Shown piece after piece: positions 18,588 to 25,840 of a stretch of 64,000 nt of DNA. Made by a program: the position numbers and the translations under genes. The notes under the pieces were generated by a model. The model had not been told where the DNA came from, did no database searches, and worked only from the letters and a program-made list of their open reading frames with translations. The DNA is taken from the NCBI RefSeq assembly GCF_039543505.1, contig NZ_BAABJW010000003.1:62001-126000 (forward strand), given 5' to 3'. This stretch comes from Litoribaculum gwangyangense. Its GTDB lineage: Bacteria > Bacteroidota > Bacteroidia > Flavobacteriales > Flavobacteriaceae. The number at the start of each line of letters is the position of its first letter. The first letter of the stretch is position 1.

Positions 18588-19118
18588 TTGATATCAGCCA
18601 TAGAAAAAGAAATAGTTTCCTTACTACAAAAAGGAGATAAAAAAGCTATAGGGTTACTCTACGAGAACTATGCTGATACTCTATATGGTGTTATAAAAAA
18701 GTTAATAAAAGATGGCGATACGGCCCAAGATGTACTTCAAGAAAGTTTTGTGAAAATTTGGCGTTACTCAAAAAAATATGATGCTACCAAAGCCAAATTA
18801 TTTACTTGGTTATATAGAATAGCATATAACACAGCCATTGACAAAATCCGTTCACAGAAAAACAAGAATAGTAACGAAATCCAAATTGAAACTTCATCCG
18901 TATATAAAATAACTTCAAATGAATTAAATGAAGATGTTTTAGACATAAAAAAGCATTTAAAAAGTTTGGATGAAAAATATCAAATTGTGTTAAATGCTCT
19001 CTTTTTTGAAGGTATGACACAACAGGAAGCTAGCGAAGAACTAGATATTCCGTTAGGAACCATAAAATCAAGATTAAAAATTGGATTGCGAGAATTAAAA
19101 AAAATATACAATCCTTAA
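18588..19118 (+). CDS. ECF-type RNA polymerase sigma factor
   Basis: A 176-residue extracytoplasmic-function sigma factor. Region 2 covers about 20-90 (DVLQESFVKIW for core and -10 contact) and region 4 about 110-172, with a helix-turn-helix in EGMTQQEASEELDIPLGTIKSRLKIGLRELKK. The only reasonable start is TTG; no in-frame ATG or GTG precedes the conserved N-terminus. The next gene, 11 bases on, encodes a membrane anti-sigma factor, so the pair forms a signalling switch. This SigK/RskA-like arrangement usually senses envelope or redox stress. Targets are unknown. Confidence 0.93.
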   Translation: MISAIEKEIVSLLQKGDKKAIGLLYENYADTLYGVIKKLIKDGDTAQDVLQESFVKIWRYSKKYDATKAKLFTWLYRIAYNTAIDKIRSQKNKNSNEIQIETSSVYKITSNELNEDVLDIKKHLKSLDEKYQIVLNALFFEGMTQQEASEELDIPLGTIKSRLKIGLRELKKIYNP

Positions 19119-19129
19119 TAAACAAAGTC

Positions 19130-19918
19130 ATGAATGAAAAAATAATTACTTTTTTAAATTCTGGCCTGCTAGAAAAATATTTGCTAGGTGAAACCAATAC
19201 TGAGGAAACAGATATGGTAGAATCTTACATTTCAAAATACCCAGAAGTCCAGAATGCTTACAACACATTACAATTCAACCTAGAAGTGGTAGCTAAAAGT
19301 AATGCTATAGAAGCTCCTAAAGACATCTTAAATAATATTTTAGATGAGCTTGACGAAAATCCTGTAGTTAAATTAACCACAAAAAGCACTTATCAAAAAT
19401 GGTATAAGTTTAGTATAGCTGCTAGTATAGCTGCTTTTATTTTTGCAGGCACTTCTTATATTTTTTATAATCAGAATCAAAAACTTTCAGAAGAAAATCA
19501 GGTTGTTGTTGATGAAATTTTTGATTTAAGAAGTGATATTGAAAAAAACAATGAAATGCTAAATAGCGTTATGCGTCAACTTTTAAAGCTTAACAACCCT
19601 GAAACAGAGAAGTATATCATTACAGGAAACGAAAGAGCTAAAGATCTAAGAACGGTTGCATACATAAATCCTAAAGAAAAAACATCTATGATTGATGTAG
19701 TTTCATTACCTAAATTACCTGAAGAGCAATGCTACCAAATTTGGGCCGAACTGCAAGGCAAAATGGTAAGTTTAGGAATTTTGAATGAAGCCGATAGAAA
19801 ATTACAAAACATTCCTTACATGGAAGATGCACTTGCTTTAAGTATCACTATTGAGCCAAAAGGTGGCAATAGTGTAGCATCGCTAAAAAATTCTGTAGCA
19901 CAGATTAGCTTACAATAA
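19130..19918 (+). CDS. Membrane-anchored anti-sigma factor, RskA type
   Basis: A 262-residue partner of the preceding sigma factor. The cytoplasmic N-terminal ~95 residues (LEKYLLGETNTEETDMVESYISKYPEV, with no zinc HxxxCxxC motif) should bind sigma. One transmembrane helix follows (about 100-118, FSIAASIAAFIFAGTSYIF), then a short coiled coil (about 120-150). The extracytoplasmic RskA-like domain has EEQCYQIWAELQGKMVSLGIL and ends ASLKNSVAQISLQ. Signal-triggered proteolysis of such proteins releases the sigma factor (known for the family). The operon ends at a strong terminator. The inducing signal cannot be read. Confidence 0.88.
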   Translation: MNEKIITFLNSGLLEKYLLGETNTEETDMVESYISKYPEVQNAYNTLQFNLEVVAKSNAIEAPKDILNNILDELDENPVVKLTTKSTYQKWYKFSIAASIAAFIFAGTSYIFYNQNQKLSEENQVVVDEIFDLRSDIEKNNEMLNSVMRQLLKLNNPETEKYIITGNERAKDLRTVAYINPKEKTSMIDVVSLPKLPEEQCYQIWAELQGKMVSLGILNEADRKLQNIPYMEDALALSITIEPKGGNSVASLKNSVAQISLQ

Positions 19919-19937
19919 GATTAAAGCCTTAAAATTT

Positions 19938-19970
19938 AAAGCCGCATTTTAAATATAAAATGCGGCTTTT
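19938..19970. terminator. Terminator between anti-sigma gene and aqpZ
   Basis: Perfect 14-bp inverted repeat (19938-19951 and 19956-19969, 4-base loop), GC-rich core and T-run, between convergent genes. Confidence 0.85.
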
Positions 19971-19978
19971 TCATTCAC

Positions 19979-20665
19979 TTAATCTTTGTCAAACAATAAC
20001 TTGTGTATAAAACCTGCTATAATTGCTCCTGCAATTGGAGCTATCCAAAATAACCAAAGTTGACTCGTGTATTCAACTCCTGCAAATATCGCTTGACTGG
20101 TAGATCGAGCTGGATTAACAGAGGTATTCGTAATAGGAATACTAATTAAATGAATTAATGTAAGCCCTAAACCAATTGCTATGGGCGCAAAGCCTTTTGG
20201 TGCCCTAGAATTAGTGCTTCCTAAAATTATTAACAGAAAAAACATCGTTAACAAAAATTCTGCAATCAAAGCAGAGGTCATTGAATAGCCGTCTGGTGAC
20301 AAATCACCAAAACCGTTAGCAGCGAAACCACCAATAGAATTAAAATCAGTTTTATTGGATACAATTAAATACAAAGTCCCAGCAGCAGCTATGGCACCTA
20401 TTAGTTGCGCGAGAATGTAACCAAGTAAGTCTTTAGCCTCAAACTTTCCTCCAGCCCATAAGCCCAAAGAAACGGCAGGATTAAAATGCCCTCCTGAAAT
20501 ATGACCAACAGCAAAAGCCATTGTTAATACCGTTAAACCGAATGCTAAAGCAACTCCAGCAAACCCAATACCTAAATCTGGGTAACCTGCCGCAAATATT
20601 GCACTACCACAGCCACCAAAAACGAGCCAAAAAGTTCCAAAAAACTCTGCAAATAATTTTTTCAT
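19979..20665 (-). CDS. aqpZ: Aquaporin Z-type water channel
   Basis: Inner-membrane channel of the MIP family, 228 residues with six membrane helices and two half-helices. Both NPA motifs are intact: SGGHFNPAVSLGLW and TNTSVNPARSTSQAIF. The Arg after the second NPA and the His in LIHLISIPITN support a water-selective filter rather than a glyceroporin. The N-terminus KLFAEFFGTFWLVFGGCGSA is the classic first helix. It is a single gene, convergent with the anti-sigma gene, and I see no clear promoter box upstream. Role: fast osmotic water movement. Confidence 0.95.
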   Translation of the reverse strand: MKKLFAEFFGTFWLVFGGCGSAIFAAGYPDLGIGFAGVALAFGLTVLTMAFAVGHISGGHFNPAVSLGLWAGGKFEAKDLLGYILAQLIGAIAAAGTLYLIVSNKTDFNSIGGFAANGFGDLSPDGYSMTSALIAEFLLTMFFLLIILGSTNSRAPKGFAPIAIGLGLTLIHLISIPITNTSVNPARSTSQAIFAGVEYTSQLWLFWIAPIAGAIIAGFIHKLLFDKD

Positions 20666-20768
20666 ATTAAAAATAAATTAGTTGGTTAAAATTTAAATTT
20701 ACATTTTTTTAATAGAATTTGTAGAATATATTAAAACTGATTTATTTCTCTTTTAATCTTCAAAATCA

Positions 20769-20776
20769 TATCTTTG
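20769..20776 (+). promoter_or_regulatory. -7 box upstream of the small Cys-rich membrane protein
   Basis: TATCTTTG fits TAnnTTTG, with no TTG at standard distance. The leader to the ATG at 20793 would be about 10 bases. It probably drives the run of four genes 20793-23866. Confidence 0.4.
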
Positions 20777-20792
20777 CAAAAACAAAAAACCA

Positions 20793-20996
20793 ATGAAACT
20801 TCTTTTAATTACTGTTATCTTATTAGGATTAGGATTTGCAGGTATCGCCATAAAAATTTGGGCTAAAAAAGATGGGAAATTTTCTGGAACCTGCGCCAGC
20901 CAAAATCCTATGCTAAATAAAAATGGAGAAGCTTGTGGTTTTTGTGGTAAAACACCTGATCAATTTAGTGAATGTAACGAACCTCAACACTCATAA
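20793..20996 (+). CDS. Small four-cysteine membrane protein, NqrM-like
   Basis: A 67-residue protein with one N-terminal transmembrane helix (about 3-22) followed by a soluble tail with Cys34, Cys48, Cys51 and Cys61. FSGTCASQNPM and ACGFCGKTP resemble NqrM (DUF539), a membrane protein that helps place iron in the NqrD/NqrE site of the sodium-pumping NADH:quinone oxidoreductase and also has one helix and four cysteines in a SGSC context. The same window carries nqr genes and apbE some 40 kb away. Relatives in this family are usually called only membrane or secreted protein. The NqrM link is inference from motif and size. Confidence 0.6.
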   Translation: MKLLLITVILLGLGFAGIAIKIWAKKDGKFSGTCASQNPMLNKNGEACGFCGKTPDQFSECNEPQHS

Positions 20997-21002
20997 AACT
21001 TC

Positions 21003-22115
21003 ATGGGGTTTCTTGATGTTGTCTTCTGCACTTTTGTTGTTGTAGTTTTCATTCAAGTTTTGATTTATATTTTTTTATTCGGCAAGTTTGCCTTTTTAAA
21101 ACAGGAAAAGAAAACTCTTAGTAATATTCCTGTTTCTGTTATTATTTGTGCCAAAAATGAAGCTAAAAACCTAAAAGTTTTTCTCCCTTTAATCATTGAA
21201 CAGGATTATACAAATTTTGAAATTGTATTGATTAACGATGGGTCCCAGGACAAGACATTGAAAGTCATGCAACATTTTGCAAAGGTACATCCTAATATAA
21301 AAATTGTAGATGTAAAACCCATTGAGGCTTTTTGGGGAAATAAAAAATATGCTTTAACTCTAGGGATAAAGGCTTCGAAAAATGATTTTTTATTATTTAC
21401 TGATGCCGATTGCAAACCACTTTCAAATCAATGGATAAGGGAAATGAGTTCACACTTTAGTGACGAAAAATCTATTGTTTTAGGATATGGTGCGCATTCA
21501 AAAATTAAAAAATCGTTTCTTAACAAACTCGTTCGTTTTGAGACGTTAACTACAGCTATAAATTATTTTTCATTTGCAAAAGCAGGGATTCCTTATATGG
21601 GTGTTGGCAGAAATTTAGCTTACGCTAAAAAAGATTTTTTTGACGCTAACGGTTTTATAAGCCATATAAAAGTACACTCTGGAGATGATGATTTATTTGT
21701 TAATCAAGTGGCTAATGAAAATAACACATCCATATGTTTTTCTGAAGAAAGTTTTACAGAATCCAACCCAAAAACATCTTTTAAAGATTGGTTTAAGCAA
21801 AAAAGACGTCATGTTTCCACTGCAAATCATTACAAAAAAAAGCATAAAATATTTTTAGGATTAATTTATATTACCCAATTCTTATTCTGGTTTTCAACCC
21901 TTATAATATTTTTTGCCCTTTACAAATGGCCCATTGTTTTTAGTTTATTTTTATTAAGGATTATTTCACAGTATATTGTTCTGGGTTATTCAGCAAAAAA
22001 ATTAAATGAAAACGACCTTATTGCATTTTTTCCCTTTTTGGAAATATTTTTAATTAGTGCTCAATTAACTATCTTTATAAATAATCTTATTTCAAAACCT
22101 AACTATTGGAAATAG
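21003..22115 (+). CDS. Membrane glycosyltransferase, family 2
   Basis: A 370-residue GT-A fold enzyme with one N-terminal membrane helix (about 7-27) and two to three C-terminal ones (about 280-360). The catalytic domain shows SVIICAKNEAKNLKVFL, LINDGSQDKT, the DADCKP metal-binding motif, GDDDLFVNQVAN and the product-release motif QKRRH. It should transfer a sugar from a nucleotide donor to a lipid or surface glycan on the cytoplasmic face; donor and acceptor are unknown. It begins 6 bases after the NqrM-like gene and overlaps the next sigma factor by 10 bases, so all are probably one transcript. Confidence 0.87.
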   Translation: MGFLDVVFCTFVVVVFIQVLIYIFLFGKFAFLKQEKKTLSNIPVSVIICAKNEAKNLKVFLPLIIEQDYTNFEIVLINDGSQDKTLKVMQHFAKVHPNIKIVDVKPIEAFWGNKKYALTLGIKASKNDFLLFTDADCKPLSNQWIREMSSHFSDEKSIVLGYGAHSKIKKSFLNKLVRFETLTTAINYFSFAKAGIPYMGVGRNLAYAKKDFFDANGFISHIKVHSGDDDLFVNQVANENNTSICFSEESFTESNPKTSFKDWFKQKRRHVSTANHYKKKHKIFLGLIYITQFLFWFSTLIIFFALYKWPIVFSLFLLRIISQYIVLGYSAKKLNENDLIAFFPFLEIFLISAQLTIFINNLISKPNYWK

Positions 22116-22651
22116 AGGAAGCCATTAAGCGAGCCAAAAAAAATGATCAAAAAGCCTTCAATTATCTATTAGATACTTTTTGGGATGATGTTTATGGTTT
22201 TCAGCTTAAGCGCACTCAAAATGAGAATGACGCTGAAGATATTACCATTCAAACCTTCTCTAAAGCGTTTGATAGAATTGAGACTTTTGATGAAAATTAC
22301 AAGTTTAAAACATGGCTAATTACTATTTCGAAAAACATTCACATTGATTTACTTCGGAAAGAAAAACACTCCATTTCACAAATCATCTCCAAGGATAATA
22401 GAGAAGCTTTCCAGATTTTAGATGAATCGCCCTCACCAGAAGATGAACTCATAACGGAGCAACATTTAGCAAAACTTCTTCGGGATATAAAAAAATTAAA
22501 ACCTCATTATCAAGAAGTTATAAACTTGCGCTATTTTCAAGAATTTAGTTATAAAGAAATTTCTAAAGAACTTAAAGAACCTATTAATAACGTAAAAGTA
22601 AAATTACTTCGCGCTAAAAAATTACTTGCTGAAATTATTAGAGAAAAATAA
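22106..22651 (+). CDS. ECF-type sigma factor without adjacent anti-sigma
   Basis: A 181-residue sigma-70-family protein with region 2 at about 10-80 (GFQLKRTQNENDAEDITIQTF) and region 4 at about 120-178 (YQEVINLRYFQEFSYKEISKELKEP, then NVKVKLLRAKKLL). It starts with TTG inside the end of the glycosyltransferase gene; no ATG lies near. Its stop directly abuts the transporter ATG. Unlike the sigma at 18588, no membrane anti-sigma gene follows, so it is probably controlled by its own expression. The regulon is unknown; its fixed place before an NRAMP-like gene may hint at a role linked to that transporter. Confidence 0.9.
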   Translation: MEIEEAIKRAKKNDQKAFNYLLDTFWDDVYGFQLKRTQNENDAEDITIQTFSKAFDRIETFDENYKFKTWLITISKNIHIDLLRKEKHSISQIISKDNREAFQILDESPSPEDELITEQHLAKLLRDIKKLKPHYQEVINLRYFQEFSYKEISKELKEPINNVKVKLLRAKKLLAEIIREK

Positions 22652-23866
22652 ATGTTAACTAAACTTAAAAATCTAGGTCCGGGATTATTATTTGCTGGAG
22701 CAGCAATAGGGGTATCGCATTTGGTGCAATCCACCAGAGCTGGTGCCGATTTTGGTTTAGGGTTGGTTTGGGCCTTGCTTTTAATACACCTATTTAAATA
22801 TCCATTTTTTCAATTTGGACCCAGGTACGCTACGGCAACTGGCGAAAGTTTATTAGACGGATATAAAAAATTGGGTAAAGGGGTTTTAATGGTTTATTTT
22901 CTATTGACTTTGGCAACCATGTTTACTATACAAACTGCGGTCACGATAGTTACAGCTGGTATAGCCTCGGCTTTATTTGGTGGTATTATTGGTGTAAAAG
23001 TTTGGACCGTCATTATCCTAGTTATTTGTTTTGGTTTATTGTTTTTAGGAAAGTATAGGCTATTAGATAATTTGATGAAAATAATTATCATAACGTTAAC
23101 CATCAGCACTTTAATAGCTGTAATTATTGCGTTAGTAAACAAAACTGAACCTATTTCTCTAAAGCAAATACTACCTGAAAATTCTATTGAAATGGCTTTT
23201 TTAATTGCCTTTATGGGTTGGATGCCGGCACCCTTGGATATTGCAGTATGGCAATCCTTGTGGGCTATTGAAAAAAATAAAGACACCAAAGAATACAACA
23301 CTAAATCTGCATTATTCGATTTTAACATAGGCTATGCTGGCACCATCGTTTTAGGTGTTGGCTTTGTGCTTTTAGGTACTTTGGTCATGTTTAATAGTGG
23401 CGAAACGTTTAGTAGTTCAGCAGGCGTTTTTTCTGGTCAATTAATTAATATGTACACTACTAACTTAGGTGATTGGGCCTATATCATCATTGGCATCGCC
23501 GCATTTACAACCATGTTTAGTACTACTTTAACAACGTTAGATGCATCACCAAGAGCGATGGCAAAAACCACTCAGTTACTTTTTAATAAATCTTCAAAAT
23601 TTAACTACAACTTTTGGATTATTTTGCTCGTTATTGGCACTATAAGTATCTTTTTCTTTTTAGCCTCTGAGATGGGTTTACTAGTGCAAATAGCCACCAT
23701 TTTATCATTTATTACAGCCCCCTTCTATGCCATCATTAGCTATCAATTAATTTGCAGCGAACACACGCCCAAAGCATGGCAACCATCAAAATCCATGCAC
23801 ATTTTAAGTTGGTTGGGAATTACATTTTTAATAGGTTTTAGCATTTGGTATCTATATACTTTATAA
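22652..23866 (+). CDS. NRAMP-like transporter with non-canonical metal site
   Basis: A 404-residue inner-membrane protein with about 11 helices and the NRAMP (LeuT-like) fold, starting LKNLGPGLLFAGAAIGVSHL. Classic Mn/Fe NRAMPs have DPGN in helix 1 and a Met-Pro-His motif in helix 6. Here helix 1 reads GAAIGVSHLVQSTRAG with no DPGN, and helix 6 reads GWMPAPLDIAVW with MPA, so the known metal ligands are missing. It may carry another ion or couple differently; the substrate is unknown. It is the last gene of the 20793-23866 run and directly abuts the sigma gene. No terminator seen. Confidence 0.82.
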   Translation: MLTKLKNLGPGLLFAGAAIGVSHLVQSTRAGADFGLGLVWALLLIHLFKYPFFQFGPRYATATGESLLDGYKKLGKGVLMVYFLLTLATMFTIQTAVTIVTAGIASALFGGIIGVKVWTVIILVICFGLLFLGKYRLLDNLMKIIIITLTISTLIAVIIALVNKTEPISLKQILPENSIEMAFLIAFMGWMPAPLDIAVWQSLWAIEKNKDTKEYNTKSALFDFNIGYAGTIVLGVGFVLLGTLVMFNSGETFSSSAGVFSGQLINMYTTNLGDWAYIIIGIAAFTTMFSTTLTTLDASPRAMAKTTQLLFNKSSKFNYNFWIILLVIGTISIFFFLASEMGLLVQIATILSFITAPFYAIISYQLICSEHTPKAWQPSKSMHILSWLGITFLIGFSIWYLYTL

Positions 23867-23888
23867 AAGTATTTAAAAGAATACTTTG

Positions 23889-23896
23889 TATCTTTG
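23889..23896 (+). promoter_or_regulatory. Probable lipA -7 box
   Basis: TATCTTTG fits TAnnTTTG; it lies 12 bases before the lipA ATG, so the leader would be very short. No TTG at standard distance. Confidence 0.4.
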
Positions 23897-23908
23897 TAAC
23901 CTTATTGA

Positions 23909-24793
23909 ATGAACATGAATACAGAAACTACTTCCAATATATTACCAGAACGTCAACCTAAACCAAAATGGCTTCGTGTTAAGCTTCCAACGGGTAAAAA
24001 ATACACCGAATTAAGAGGGTTAGTTGATAAATACAAGTTGAATACCATATGTACCTCAGGAAGTTGCCCAAATATGGGTGAATGTTGGGGTGAAGGTACT
24101 GCCACCTTTATGATTTTAGGAAATATATGTACCCGCTCATGTGGATTTTGTGGTGTAAAAACTGGAAGACCAGAAACAGTTGATTGGGACGAACCTGAAA
24201 AAGTAGCGCGTTCTATAAAAATCATGAAAATTAAGCATGCGGTTTTAACCAGTGTTGATAGGGATGATTTAAAAGATATGGGAAGCATCATGTGGTCTGA
24301 AACTGTTAAGGCTGTTAGAAGAATGAATCCTGAAACCACTCTTGAAACCCTTATTCCCGATTTTCAAGGTATTGAAAAACATATTGACAGAATTATTGAA
24401 GTGGCTCCTGAAGTGGTTTCCCATAATATTGAAACCGTGAGAAGGCTAACCCGTGAAGTTCGTATACAGGCGCAATACGATAGAAGTATGCGTGTTTTAA
24501 AATACTTAAAACAACAAGGTCAACGCAGAACTAAATCTGGTATTATGCTTGGTTTAGGTGAGACTAGAGAGGAAGTTATAGAAACACTTCACGATTTAAA
24601 AGCCAATGATGTGGACGTTGTTACTATTGGCCAATATTTACAACCCAGTAAAAAGCATTTGCCTGTAAAGCAATTTATTAACCCTGACCAATTTAAAGAA
24701 TACGAGGAAATTGGGTTAAATTTAGGTTTCCGTCATGTTGAAAGTAGTGCATTGGTTAGGTCTTCTTACCATGCACAAAAACATATTAATTAA
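23909..24793 (+). CDS. lipA: Lipoyl synthase
   Basis: Radical-SAM enzyme that inserts two sulphurs into octanoyl groups on lipoyl carrier domains. The 294 residues hold both iron-sulphur sites: the auxiliary cluster motif CTSGSCPNMGECW (CX4CX5C) at about 48-60 and the radical-SAM CTRSCGFC (CX3CX2C) at about 74-81. Later family blocks are TSVDRDDL, HNIETVRRLTREVR, TKSGIMLGLGETREE and the C-terminal RSSYHA with the cluster-ligating Ser. It begins MNMNTETTSN; the second Met is also possible. gapdh follows after 2 bases, so they are co-transcribed. Confidence 0.97.
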   Translation: MNMNTETTSNILPERQPKPKWLRVKLPTGKKYTELRGLVDKYKLNTICTSGSCPNMGECWGEGTATFMILGNICTRSCGFCGVKTGRPETVDWDEPEKVARSIKIMKIKHAVLTSVDRDDLKDMGSIMWSETVKAVRRMNPETTLETLIPDFQGIEKHIDRIIEVAPEVVSHNIETVRRLTREVRIQAQYDRSMRVLKYLKQQGQRRTKSGIMLGLGETREEVIETLHDLKANDVDVVTIGQYLQPSKKHLPVKQFINPDQFKEYEEIGLNLGFRHVESSALVRSSYHAQKHIN

Positions 24794-24795
24794 CC

Positions 24796-25812
24796 ATGAT
24801 TCATGTCGCTATCAATGGCTTTGGTAGAATTGGCAGACGAGTTTTTAGATTACTTCAAAATCATAAAAATATACAGGTTGTTGCCATTAATGATTTAGCC
24901 GATACCAAAACTCTTAGTCATTTATTAAAATACGATAGTGTTCATGGTATTTTTAATGGTGATGTTTCACATGATGAAAATCATATCATCGCAAATAACC
25001 ACAAAATCCCATTATTGAATTTCAGGCATCCAAAAGATATCAATTGGTTACCTTTTAATGTTGATTTCGTAATTGAATCCACAGGAAAATTTAAAACGAT
25101 CTCAGATTTAAATTATCACATTAAAAATGGTGCTAAACAAGTTATTTTAAGTGTCCCACCTATTGAAGATGAAATAAAAACCATTGTTATGGGAGTTAAT
25201 GATGATACTATCGAAGGAAATGAAACCATCATTTCTAATGCTTCTTGCACCACAAACAATGCAGCTCCTATGATTAACCTGATTAATAAACTTTGTGGTA
25301 TAAATCAAGCATATATTACAACCGTACACTCCTACACTACCGACCAAAGTTTGCACGATCAACCACATCGAGATTTAAGGCGTTCACGTGCTGCTGGACA
25401 ATCTATAGTACCAACAACGACAGGTGCTGCAAAAGCTCTTACAAAAATATTTCCCGACTTATCTGATGTTATTGGAGGTTGTGGTATTAGGGTTCCAGTT
25501 ATAAATGGCTCGTTAACAGATATTACCTTTAATGTAAAAAAAACAGTTACCATTGATGAGATCAATAATGCTTTCAAAGAAGCCTCAAATAATCAATATA
25601 AAGGTATCATAGAATACACCGAGGATCCCATTGTTTCCATTGATATTGTTGGTAATACACATTCTTGCATTTTTGACTCTCAAATGACGTCTGTGATAGG
25701 AAATATGGTAAAAATTATAGGTTGGTACGATAACGAATCAGGCTATTCTCAGCGAATAATTGACCTTTTATGTAATTTATCGGAAAAAAAATGCGTTTTA
25801 TCGATAAAATAA
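24796..25812 (+). CDS. gap: Glyceraldehyde-3-phosphate dehydrogenase
   Basis: Cytoplasmic NAD(P)-dependent enzyme converting glyceraldehyde 3-phosphate to 1,3-bisphosphoglycerate, or the reverse. The 338 residues show INGFGRIGRRVFRLL (Rossmann start), the catalytic ISNASCTTNNAAP with Cys151, the phosphate-binding HSYTTDQSLHD and RAAGQSIVPTTTGAAKA, and WYDNESGYSQR at the end. Asp is present in INDLADTK at the end of the second strand, which favours NAD. It follows lipA by 2 bases. Flavobacteria often carry more than one GAPDH; whether this copy is glycolytic or gluconeogenic cannot be told. Confidence 0.95.
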   Translation: MIHVAINGFGRIGRRVFRLLQNHKNIQVVAINDLADTKTLSHLLKYDSVHGIFNGDVSHDENHIIANNHKIPLLNFRHPKDINWLPFNVDFVIESTGKFKTISDLNYHIKNGAKQVILSVPPIEDEIKTIVMGVNDDTIEGNETIISNASCTTNNAAPMINLINKLCGINQAYITTVHSYTTDQSLHDQPHRDLRRSRAAGQSIVPTTTGAAKALTKIFPDLSDVIGGCGIRVPVINGSLTDITFNVKKTVTIDEINNAFKEASNNQYKGIIEYTEDPIVSIDIVGNTHSCIFDSQMTSVIGNMVKIIGWYDNESGYSQRIIDLLCNLSEKKCVLSIK

Positions 25813-25813
25813 T

Positions 25814-25821
25814 TATATTTG
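25814..25821 (+). promoter_or_regulatory. -7 box for the hybrid histidine kinase
   Basis: TATATTTG fits TAnnTTTG, right after the gap stop, without a TTG at standard distance. A 14-bp perfect palindrome (25796-25809) lies just upstream, across the end of the gap gene, where a regulator could bind. Confidence 0.35.
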
Positions 25822-25840
25822 TCGATGATAATTAGATGAT

